From Candidatus Dormiibacterota bacterium (GTDB taxonomy: Bacteria; Chloroflexota; Dormibacteria; Aeolococcales; Aeolococcaceae): a DNA stretch of 5,624 nucleotides. Within the stretch, counting starts at the first letter, position 1. Each line of letters starts with the position of its first letter. The DNA lies in contig PMYJ01000151.1 of assembly GCA_003170875.1 (NCBI GenBank), positions 2,676 to 8,299 on the forward strand, in the 5' to 3' direction. The notes beneath the pieces were generated by a model. It had not been told where the DNA came from, did no database searches, and worked only from the letters and a program-made list of their open reading frames with translations. The position numbers were made by a program, and so were the translations under genes. Positions 1-5,251 of this stretch are shown here, one piece after another.

Positions 1-1
1 G

Positions 2-337
2 ATCCTGGACGGCTTCCCTCGCACCGTGCCTCAGGCGGAGGCGCTCGACCGGATGCTGGGCCGCAACCAGCGTGAGGTCGGGCTGGTCCTCTACCTCGAG
101 GTGGACCCGGAGCAGATCCGCGAGAGGATCCTGCGCCGCGCCGCCATCGATGGGCGGAGCGATGACAACCCGGACGCGCTCGCCGAGCGGATGCGGGTCT
201 ACCAGCGCGACACCGCCCCCGTGGTGGAGTACTACGAGCGGGCGGGCACCCGGATCGAGCGCATCGACGGGTCCCCTCCGATCGACCAGGTGACCGAGCA
301 GATCCTGGGCGTCCTCGGCGCGGAGCCTGCCCGCTGA
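2..337 (+). CDS. adk: Adenylate kinase, C-terminal 111 residues (5' truncated by window edge)
   Basis: Adenylate kinase interconverts ATP + AMP and 2 ADP in the cytoplasm. The frame is open from base 2, so the gene starts left of the window and the P-loop and part of the AMP-binding region are missing. The visible part begins with the LDGFPRT motif (visible residues 2-8); its Arg is the AMP/phosphate-binding Arg of the GFPR signature. RSDDNP at residues 52-57 and R63 carry the catalytic arginines that follow the LID in this family. Between LEVDPE and GRSDD there are only about 14 residues, so this is the short-LID form without the zinc-type LID insertion. Short forms are known in actinobacteria and some other Gram-positive-like phyla. 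The family-typical TAPVVEYYERAG and a final helix follow. It ends 13 nt before map, the usual secY-adk-map neighbourhood. The identification is secure; only the 5' end is unseen. Confidence 0.96.
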   Translation: MLDGFPRTVPQAEALDRMLGRNQREVGLVLYLEVDPEQIRERILRRAAIDGRSDDNPDALAERMRVYQRDTAPVVEYYERAGTRIERIDGSPPIDQVTEQILGVLGAEPAR

Positions 338-350
338 TGAGGACGCTGCG

Positions 351-1133
351 ATGAAGATCGAGGGTTTCCGGCTCAAGCGGCCGGACGAGATCGAGAAGAT
401 GCGGGCGGCGGGGCGGGTGCTCGGCGCCTGCCTGGCCCACCTGGCCGCGACGACGCGGCCGGGGCTCCCGGTCATCGATCTCGACCGCGAGGCCGAGACC
501 TTCATCCGGGATCACCACTGTATCCCCGGTTTCATCGGCTACAACGGCTTCCCCAACTCCCTCTGCGTCTCCATCAACGAGCAGGTGGTGCACGGCATCC
601 CCGGTGAGCGGGTCATCGAGGAGGGCGACCTGGTGTCGCTCGACTGCGGTCTGACCCTGGACGGCTGGTGGGCGGATTCCGGCCTCTCGCTCTCTGCCGG
701 GTCTCCCGATCCGGAGGTCGCCAAGCTGCTCGAGGTGACCGAGGAGGCGCTCCGGCGGGGCATCGGCGCGGCCCGGCCCGGGGGCTTCATCGGCGACATC
801 GGCCATGCCGTCCAGAGCTACGTGGAGAGCTGCGGCTTCTCGGTTGTCCGCCAGTACGTCGGACACGGGATCGGCCGCAACATGCACGAATCCCCCCAGG
901 TGCCCAACTTCGGGAAGGAGGGGACCGGCAACCTCATCAAGCCCGGCCTGGTCATCGCGATCGAGCCGATGGTCAACGCCGGCCGGGCGGAGACCCGGGT
1001 CCTGGCGGACGACTGGACCGTGATCACCGCCGACGGGCGGCGCTCCTGCTACTTCGAGCACACCGTCGCCGTCACCGCTGCCGGTCCGGAGATCCTGACC
1101 CTGAGGCCGGAGCCGGCCCGGGTGGAGGGATGA
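351..1133 (+). CDS. map: Type I methionine aminopeptidase
   Basis: Removes the initiator Met from nascent proteins whose second residue is small; a cytosolic, dimetal-dependent enzyme acting at the ribosome exit. The 260-residue length is normal for type Ia without an N-terminal extension. All metal and catalytic positions of the pita-bread fold are visible: H81 (VVHGIP), D98 (SLDCG), D109 (WADSG), H172 (VGHGIG), H179 (MHESP), E205 (IAIEPM) and E236 (FEHTV). The ATG at 351 is preceded by GAGGA (339-343) with a 7-nt spacer, and the protein starts MKIEGFRLKRPDEIEKMRAAG, close to the family N-terminus. The segment before the last metal ligand reads RRSCYFEHTV, whereas most type I enzymes have S-A-Q-[YF]-EHT; this is a mild local divergence away from the ligands. 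It lies downstream of adk, as in most spc operons. The frame ends with TGA inside an ATGA at 1130-1133. Confidence 0.97.
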   Translation: MKIEGFRLKRPDEIEKMRAAGRVLGACLAHLAATTRPGLPVIDLDREAETFIRDHHCIPGFIGYNGFPNSLCVSINEQVVHGIPGERVIEEGDLVSLDCGLTLDGWWADSGLSLSAGSPDPEVAKLLEVTEEALRRGIGAARPGGFIGDIGHAVQSYVESCGFSVVRQYVGHGIGRNMHESPQVPNFGKEGTGNLIKPGLVIAIEPMVNAGRAETRVLADDWTVITADGRRSCYFEHTVAVTAAGPEILTLRPEPARVEG

Positions 1134-1154
1134 CGGATGGGGCTGGCGTGGTGT

Positions 1155-1181
1155 TTGCCCGGGGAGGCACCCTGGTATACT
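1155..1181 (+). promoter_or_regulatory. Extended -10 promoter upstream of infA
   Basis: TATACT at 1176-1181 matches the sigma70/sigmaA -10 consensus at 5 of 6 positions and is preceded by TG plus one base (1173-1175), the extended -10 element. A weak -35 candidate TTGCCC (1155-1160) lies 15 nt upstream, shorter than the ideal 17. Such an AT-containing hexamer stands out in this GC-rich stretch and sits in one of the few gaps of the cluster. The predicted transcription start is about 1188-1190. It would drive infA-rpmJ-rpsM-rpsK-rpsD-rpoA and probably on to rplM. This is inferred from sequence only. Confidence 0.62.
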
Positions 1182-1222
1182 CAGCGGCCGTGGCTGCCCG
1201 GCAGCCCGATTCGGCACGCCCG

Positions 1223-1438
1223 ATGACGCGGGCTGACGAGCCGCTCGTGGGGCGAGTGATCGAACCGCTCCCGGACGCGCTCTACCGGGTCGAGCTGGCG
1301 GACGGGCACAAGGTTCTCTGCCATCCGGCTGGGAAGGCCCGCCTCCAGGCGGTCCGGATCCTCCCGGGAGACAGGGTCCAGGTCGAACTTTCCACCGCCG
1401 ATCCCGGTCGGGGGCGGATCATCCAGCGCCTTGCCTGA
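1223..1438 (+). CDS. infA: Translation initiation factor IF-1 (divergent)
   Basis: IF-1 is a single S1/OB-fold protein that binds the 30S A site and works with IF-2 and IF-3 in initiation. From ATG 1223 it is 71 residues, the family size. LVGRVIEPLPDALYRVELADG (residues 8-28), then GHKV, HPAGKAR, VRILPGDRVQVEL and GRGRI align without gaps to IF-1 from G10 onward. It is divergent: the usual HISGKMR-x-x-Y-IRI reads HPAGKARLQAVRI, and the usual PYD-[LM]-x-[KR]-GRI reads TADPGRGRI, so two commonly conserved tyrosines are gone. No convincing Shine-Dalgarno precedes 1223. The same frame is open upstream, with GTG at 1190 (82 residues; 8 nt after the -10, so possibly leaderless) and ATG at 1130 (102 residues; ATGA overlap with map). 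I chose 1223 because it gives the family length. The family call is firm and the start is not. Confidence 0.9.
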   Translation: MTRADEPLVGRVIEPLPDALYRVELADGHKVLCHPAGKARLQAVRILPGDRVQVELSTADPGRGRIIQRLA

Positions 1439-1480
1439 CCGGCGGAGCCGGCGGGCGTCACCACTTCCAACCAGAGAGAG

Positions 1481-1564
1481 ATGAAAGAGAGACGAATCGA
1501 CGGCCGGGCCGGCCTGGCGGGCAGCGCGCCTGCCTCGACACGCCACCAGGGGAGCTGGGCATGA
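1481..1564 (+). other. Possible 27-codon leader ORF overlapping rpmJ start
   Basis: An ATG at 1481 opens a 27-codon frame ending with TGA at 1562-1564, overlapping the rpmJ ATG as ATGA (1561-1564). It is preceded by the purine run AGAGAGAG (1473-1480), but that touches the ATG and is not a good Shine-Dalgarno. The product (MKERRIDGRAGLAGSAPAST and seven more residues) is not recognised. The frame could be chance in GC-rich DNA. The ATGA junction is the same arrangement as at rpsD-rpoA and truA-rplM, which is the only reason to list it. Confidence 0.18.
1516..1534 (+). other. GC-rich hairpin in the infA-rpmJ spacer
   Basis: GGCGGGC (1516-1522) pairs with GCCTGCC (1528-1534) through 7 bp including one G-U, around a 5-nt loop AGCGC. 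No U-tract follows (next bases CTCGACA), so it is not a classical intrinsic terminator. It ends 26 nt before rpmJ and 13 nt before its Shine-Dalgarno. It may be an RNA-processing, stability or regulatory element in the leader of the rpmJ-rpsM part of the operon, or chance in GC-rich sequence. Confidence 0.35.
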
Positions 1565-1674
1565 AAGTCCGCGCCTCGGTGAAGCGTATGTGCGAGCGCT
1601 GCAAGATCATCAAGCGCCGCGGGGCCGTCCGTGTGATCTGCGAAAACCCCAAGCACAAGCAGCGCCAGGGGTAG
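1561..1674 (+). CDS. rpmJ: 50S ribosomal protein L36 (zinc-binding C+ type)
   Basis: A 37-residue protein, the standard L36 length, beginning MKVRASVKRMCERCKIIKR. The zinc ribbon C11-x2-C14-x12-C27-x4-H32 is complete, so this is the zinc-containing C+ form and not the cysteine-free paralog. L36 is a small late-assembling 50S protein that binds 23S rRNA at the base of the L7/L12 stalk region. The start is supported by AGGGGAG (1548-1554) 6 nt upstream of the ATG. It is followed after 9 nt by rpsM; its own TAG stop forms part of the next ribosome-binding site. Its place between infA and rpsM is the normal one. Confidence 0.97.
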   Translation: MKVRASVKRMCERCKIIKRRGAVRVICENPKHKQRQG

Positions 1675-1683
1675 GGGAGCAAC

Positions 1684-2070
1684 GTGGCACGCATCGCCGG
1701 CGTCGACGTCCCGCGGGAAAAGCGGATCGAGATCGCCCTCACCTACATCTACGGGATCGGTCCCTCCACGGCCAAACGCGTGCTGAGCCTGGCTCAGGTC
1801 TCGCCCGACATCCGGGCCCGCGACCTCACCGACGCCCAGGTGGGGCGGCTCCGTGACGTCATCTCCAAGCAGCTCCAGGGCCGGGTCGAGGGAGACCTGC
1901 GGCGCCAGATCGCCCTCAACATCAAGCGGCTCATGGAGATCGGGACCTACCGCGGTCTCCGCCACCGCCGGGGCCTGCCCGTCCGGGGCCAGCGCACCCG
2001 CACCAACGCGCGCACCCGCCGGGGGCCGAAGAAGACCGTTGGTGTCCGCCGCGCCAAGGCGAAGAAGTAG
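1684..2070 (+). CDS. rpsM: 30S ribosomal protein S13
   Basis: S13 sits in the 30S head, contacts 16S rRNA, S19 and P-site tRNA through its basic tail, and forms inter-subunit bridges. The 128-residue product shows MARIAGVDVPREKRIEIALT, the YIYGIG turn at 21-26, the helix-two-turn-helix region, and the family signature GLRHRRGLPVRGQRTRTNART at 91-111. A Lys/Arg-rich C-terminus (KKTVGVRRAKAKK) reaches toward the P site. The start is GTG 1684, with AGGGGAG (1673-1679) 4 nt upstream and overlapping the rpmJ stop. The alignment of MARIAGV with the family N-terminus fixes this start. Its TAG stop directly abuts the rpsK ATG. Confidence 0.98.
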   Translation: MARIAGVDVPREKRIEIALTYIYGIGPSTAKRVLSLAQVSPDIRARDLTDAQVGRLRDVISKQLQGRVEGDLRRQIALNIKRLMEIGTYRGLRHRRGLPVRGQRTRTNARTRRGPKKTVGVRRAKAKK

Positions 2071-2466
2071 ATGGGCAAGAAGAAGAAGGTCGTCCGTACC
2101 CGGCGCCGCGAGCGCAAGAACATCGCGGTCGGACACGCGCACGTCCTCTCGACGTTCAACAACACCATCGTCAGCCTCACCGACCCTCAGGGCAACGTCA
2201 TCGCCTGGGGTTCCGCGGGTGGCCAGGGCTTCAAGGGATCGCGCAAGTCCACCCCCTACGCGGCCCAGGTGACAGCCGAGGCCACCGCCCGGCGCGCCAT
2301 GGAGCACGGTCTCAAGACCGTGGAGATCTTCGTCAAGGGGCCGGGAGCGGGTCGCGAGGCCGCCATCCGCAGTCTGCAGGCCTCGGGTCTGGAGGTCACC
2401 GCCATCACCGACATCACCCCGATCCCCCACAACGGCTGTCGCCCGCCCAAGCGGCGGCGGGTCTAG
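2071..2466 (+). CDS. rpsK: 30S ribosomal protein S11
   Basis: S11 lies on the 30S platform, near the mRNA exit and the Shine-Dalgarno helix. The 131-residue protein has a Lys/Arg-rich N-terminus (MGKKKKVVRTRRRERKN), then AHVLSTFNNTIVSLTD (23-38), GFKGSRKSTPYAAQ (53-66), VKGPGAGREAAIR (88-100) and the C-terminal signature AITDITPIPHNGCRPPKRRR (111-130). Its ATG begins at the base after the rpsM stop (TAGATG). The only Shine-Dalgarno-like element is AAGG at 2056-2059, so translation is probably coupled to rpsM. It is followed after 12 nt by rpsD. Confidence 0.98.
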   Translation: MGKKKKVVRTRRRERKNIAVGHAHVLSTFNNTIVSLTDPQGNVIAWGSAGGQGFKGSRKSTPYAAQVTAEATARRAMEHGLKTVEIFVKGPGAGREAAIRSLQASGLEVTAITDITPIPHNGCRPPKRRRV

Positions 2467-2478
2467 GGAGGGCAGGAG

Positions 2479-3108
2479 ATGGCCAACTACACAGGTCCCG
2501 TGTGCCGCCTCTGCCGCCGTGAGGGCGTCAAGCTCTACCTCAAGGGTGCCAAGTGCGTGAGCAACTGCACCTTCGACAAGCGCAACGCGCTGCTCCCGGG
2601 GCAGCACGGCATGGCGCGTCGGCGCAAGGTGAGTGACTACGGCATTCAGCTCCGGGCCAAGCAGCGGGCGCGGCGCATGTACGGGGTGCTGGAGACCCAG
2701 TTCCGTCACTACTTCGAGCGGGCCGAGAGCGCCACCGGCGTGACCGGCACCGTCCTGCTCCAGCAGCTGGAGCGGCGCCTCGACAACGTGGTCTACCGGC
2801 TCGGTATGGCGGCGTCCCGCAAGGAGGCGCGCCAGCTCGTCAACCACCGCCACTTCACCGTCAACGGAAGAGTGCTGAGCGTGCCGTCGGCCCAGATCCG
2901 GCCCGGCGACGTGGTGGCCGTGAGGGAGCGCAGCCGCACCCTCGATCCGATCCAGAACGCCCTCTCGCTACTTCCCAACCGCAGCGTGCCCGACTGGCTC
3001 ACGCTGGACGCCGACCAGCTGCGGGGCACCGTGCTGCGCCTTCCCGACCGCCAAGAGATGGAGCTGGTCATTGATGAGCAGCTCATCGTGGAGTACTACA
3101 GTCGATGA
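2479..3108 (+). CDS. rpsD: 30S ribosomal protein S4 with N-terminal cysteine cluster
   Basis: S4 is a primary 16S rRNA binder that nucleates 30S body assembly; in some bacteria it also represses its own operon. The 209-residue protein starts MANYTGPVCRLCRREGVKLY. Cysteines C9, C12, C26 and C30 give C-x2-C-x13-C-x3-C; the zinc-bearing Thermus S4, as I remember it, has x4 in the last gap, so this one is a residue shorter. PGQHG (40-44), then KVSDYGIQLRAKQRARRMYG (50-69), follow. The S4 RNA-binding domain spans about 98-151 (RRLDNVVYRLGMAASRKEAR, VNGR, RPGD). The C-terminus LIVEYYSR is typical. GGAGG (2467-2471), 7 nt before ATG 2479, fixes the start; a second AGGAG touching the ATG is too close. 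Its TGA overlaps the rpoA ATG. Confidence 0.97.
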   Translation: MANYTGPVCRLCRREGVKLYLKGAKCVSNCTFDKRNALLPGQHGMARRRKVSDYGIQLRAKQRARRMYGVLETQFRHYFERAESATGVTGTVLLQQLERRLDNVVYRLGMAASRKEARQLVNHRHFTVNGRVLSVPSAQIRPGDVVAVRERSRTLDPIQNALSLLPNRSVPDWLTLDADQLRGTVLRLPDRQEMELVIDEQLIVEYYSR

Positions 3109-4076
3109 TCGACACCCTTGCAGTTCCCGTTGTCCATGAGCTCGAGAGCAATGCCAACTACGGCAAATTCGAGGTGGAGCCGCTCGAGCCTGGCTTCGGG
3201 ACGACCCTCGGCAACTCGCTGAGGCGCGTCCTGCTCTCGTCGCTGCCCGGTGCCGCGGTCACGTCGGTGGCCATCGACGGGGTCAGCCACGAGTTCAGTT
3301 CCATACCTCACGTCAAGGAGGATGTCATCGAGATCCTCCTCAACCTCAAGGAGCTCTGTGTCATCTCGCACAGCGCGACGCCGGTCCGCTGCACCCTGGA
3401 CGTCCGGGGCTCGCGCGCGGTGACCGCCGCCGACATCGAGTGCCCGAGTGATGTCGAGATCAAGAACCTCGATCTCCACATCTGCACCCTGGACGGGCCC
3501 AAGGCCCAGCTCCGCATGGACCTGATGGTCGAGCAGGGCAAGGGTTACGTCACCGCCGAGAGAAACAAGAAGGAGGGGCAGCCCATCGGGGTCATCCCGC
3601 TGGACGCCATCTTCACCCCGGTTCGCAAGGCCAACTTCACCGTCGAGAAGACCCGCGTCGGCCAGGAGACCGAGTGGGACAAGCTGCTCGTCGAGGTCTG
3701 GACCGACGGCACCATCCAGCCCGTCGAGGCGGTCAGCCAGGCGGCTGCCCTCTTCACCCAGCACCTGGACCTGTTCGTGCGCTTCGGCGACAACCTGGCG
3801 GCCCCCGCGGTCCGGCAGCAGCGCGGCAACGACATGCCGAGCCGTCTGGCCGACGTGCCCATCGAGGAGCTGGAGCTCTCCGTCCGGGCACTCAACTGCC
3901 TCAAGGCCAATGACGTGACCCGGGTCGGTCAGCTCGTCGCGATGCGCCAGGAGGAGCTGCTCACCCTGCGCAACTTCGGGCAGAAGTCCCTCGACGAGAT
4001 CAAGGAGAAGCTGGTCGAGCGCAATTTCGTCACCGCCGAGGAGCTGGAGACCCTCTTCCAGCCGTCGGCCCGGTGA
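3105..4076 (+). CDS. rpoA: DNA-directed RNA polymerase subunit alpha
   Basis: The alpha dimer is the scaffold for beta and beta' assembly, and its C-terminal domain contacts UP-element DNA and activators. The 323-residue product has the N-terminal assembly domain (about 1-235), with EPGFGTTLGNSLRRVLLSSL at 28-47 containing the paired Arg 40-41 of the assembly surface, VKEDVIEILLNLK (70-82) and VIPLDAIFTPVRKANF (163-178). A linker of about 20 residues leads to the C-terminal (HhH) domain at about 252-306. There R261, N264, C265, L266 and K267 (VRALNCLK), and G292, K294 and S295 (NFGQKS), correspond to the E. coli alphaCTD DNA-binding determinants around R265 and G296-K298-S299. The ATG overlaps the rpsD stop (ATGA, 3105-3108), indicating translational coupling. 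No feature suggests truncation. Confidence 0.98.
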   Translation: MIDTLAVPVVHELESNANYGKFEVEPLEPGFGTTLGNSLRRVLLSSLPGAAVTSVAIDGVSHEFSSIPHVKEDVIEILLNLKELCVISHSATPVRCTLDVRGSRAVTAADIECPSDVEIKNLDLHICTLDGPKAQLRMDLMVEQGKGYVTAERNKKEGQPIGVIPLDAIFTPVRKANFTVEKTRVGQETEWDKLLVEVWTDGTIQPVEAVSQAAALFTQHLDLFVRFGDNLAAPAVRQQRGNDMPSRLADVPIEELELSVRALNCLKANDVTRVGQLVAMRQEELLTLRNFGQKSLDEIKEKLVERNFVTAEELETLFQPSAR

Positions 4077-4093
4077 ACTTGGCCAGTTGAGAC

Positions 4094-4468
4094 ATGCGTC
4101 ACCGCAAAGCCGGCCGCAAGTTCGGCCGATCCGCCGCCCACCGCCAGGCGATGACCCGCAACCAGGTCACCGATCTGCTCCGGCACGGCCGTATCACGAC
4201 CACTGAGGCCAAGGCCAAGGAGCTGCGGCGCTGGGTCGAACGGGTGGTGACCGACTCGCGGGGCAATGACCTGACCGCGCGCCGCAAGATCGCGATCTGG
4301 GTCACCGACCGCGAGGTCAGCAACCGGCTCTTCACCGTCTACCGGGAGCGCTACTTCGAGGGTCCGACGCCGCGTCAGGGCGGATACACCCGGGTCATCA
4401 AGCTCGCTCCGCGTACTGGCGACGCCTCCCCTATGGCGATCATCGAGATGGTGGGGGCTGAGGCCTGA
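4094..4468 (+). CDS. rplQ: 50S ribosomal protein L17
   Basis: L17 is a 50S protein near the peptide exit tunnel surface. The 124-residue protein shows MRHRKAGRKFGRSAAHRQAM at the N-terminus, LLRHGRITTTEAKAKELR (28-45) and the C-terminal GGYTRVIKLAPRTGDASPMA (96-115), all characteristic of the family. The length is near the short end of the usual range but intact. It starts 17 nt after rpoA with no strong Shine-Dalgarno (only TTGAG at 4087-4091), so initiation may rely on ribosomes finishing rpoA. The rpoA-rplQ order is nearly universal in bacteria. Confidence 0.97.
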   Translation: MRHRKAGRKFGRSAAHRQAMTRNQVTDLLRHGRITTTEAKAKELRRWVERVVTDSRGNDLTARRKIAIWVTDREVSNRLFTVYRERYFEGPTPRQGGYTRVIKLAPRTGDASPMAIIEMVGAEA

Positions 4469-4471
4469 ATC

Positions 4472-5251
4472 GTGGCCACGTACCGCCTCACCCTCGAATA
4501 TGACGGGAGCGACTTCCACGGCTGGCAGCGCCAGCCCGGGATGCGCACCGTCGAGGGCGAGCTGCGCGCGGCTCTCGCCCGGGTTGGCGACGCCGAGGTG
4601 GATCTGACCGCGGCCGGTCGCACCGACGCAGGTGCCCACGCCCACGGCCAGGTGGTCGGCCTTCGCACCGACCGGAACTGGGAACCGGAATCGCTCCGGC
4701 GTGCGCTGGTGGCGGTCCTCCCGCGCGACGTGACGGTGAGCGCCGCTGCGCCCGCCGCCGCCGGCTTCCACGCCCGGCGTCACGCCGTCTCCCGCACCTA
4801 CCGGTATCTGGTGGTGTCCCGGCGCACCCCCGTGGCGCGGCGCTTCGCCTGGGAGATCTCTGGCGAGGTCGACCTCGAGGCCATGCGCGGCGCGGCCGAC
4901 ATCCTGCGCGGCCGCCATGACTTCGGCGCCTTTGGCCGCTCCCCCCAACCCGGAGGAGGCACGGTGCGCACCGTTCACGACATCTCGGTCCGGCGGGCCA
5001 CCTCCGTCTTCGGGGGAGAGCACCTTCCCGTCGTCGTCATCGAGGTCAGCGCCGACGCCTTCCTCTACGGGATGATGCGGGCCATCGCCGGTGCGCTGGT
5101 GGCGGTCGCCACCGGGCGGCTCGGCCGCGAACAGCTCGCCGCGGCGCTGGCGGATCCCGGCTCCCGTCCGGAGCGGGTGACCGTGGCCCCGGCTCGAGGG
5201 TTGCATCAGTGGACCGTCACCTATGGTCCGGCCGCCGGAGGTGATCCATGA
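4472..5251 (+). CDS. truA: tRNA pseudouridine(38-40) synthase TruA
   Basis: TruA isomerises uridines 38, 39 and 40 in the anticodon arm of many tRNAs; it is a cytoplasmic homodimer. The 259-residue protein begins MATYRLTLEYDGSDFHGWQR (the family YDG-x-x-[FY]-x-GWQ). The catalytic motif AGRTDAGAHAHGQV (48-61) carries the nucleophile D52. SRTYRY (107-112) supplies the conserved active-site Tyr, HDFGAF (149-154) follows, and ADAFLYGMMRAIAGAL (194-209) is the motif usually written F-L-x-[HGRx]-M-[VM]-R. The C-terminus PARGLHQWTVTY is a local version of the usual P..GL.L..V.Y. The start is GTG 4472, with GAGG (4460-4463) 8 nt upstream and 3 nt after the rplQ stop. The stop overlaps the rplM ATG. 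truA between rplQ and rplM is common in Gram-positive-type clusters. Confidence 0.97.
   Translation: MATYRLTLEYDGSDFHGWQRQPGMRTVEGELRAALARVGDAEVDLTAAGRTDAGAHAHGQVVGLRTDRNWEPESLRRALVAVLPRDVTVSAAAPAAAGFHARRHAVSRTYRYLVVSRRTPVARRFAWEISGEVDLEAMRGAADILRGRHDFGAFGRSPQPGGGTVRTVHDISVRRATSVFGGEHLPVVVIEVSADAFLYGMMRAIAGALVAVATGRLGREQLAAALADPGSRPERVTVAPARGLHQWTVTYGPAAGGDP
5237..5241 (+). promoter_or_regulatory. Strong ribosome binding site deciding the rplM start
   Basis: GGAGG lies 6 nt before ATG 5248, inside the last codons of truA. A second in-frame ATG at 5278 has its own weaker site, GAGGA (5268-5272), 5 nt upstream. The first is preferred: it is the better site, it makes the ATGA overlap with truA, and only it keeps the TY-x-AKA segment seen at L13 N-termini. 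Confidence 0.7.

Noticed and set aside
668..1222. Reading the open frame upstream of infA as a long N-terminal extension inside map
   Set aside because: The frame is open by chance through map. Its translation is Arg/Gly-rich and unlike any IF-1 domain; only the portion from about 1130 onward is a credible start region.
1516..1541. Intrinsic terminator after infA
   Set aside because: The hairpin is real by pairing but is followed by CTCGACA and not by a U-tract, and terminating here would cut off essential downstream genes that lack another visible promoter.
1282..2853. 523-codon open frame on the minus strand across infA to rpsD
   Set aside because: It lies entirely opposite well-identified ribosomal-protein genes. 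Long antisense open frames are expected in GC-rich coding DNA, and its product is low-complexity with no recognisable motif.
4076..4088. AACT-T-GGCC-AGTT imperfect palindrome between rpoA and rplQ as a terminator or operator
   Set aside because: The stem is only 4 bp with a tiny loop and there is no U-tract. The gap is 17 nt, and the order rpoA-rplQ is normally cotranscribed.
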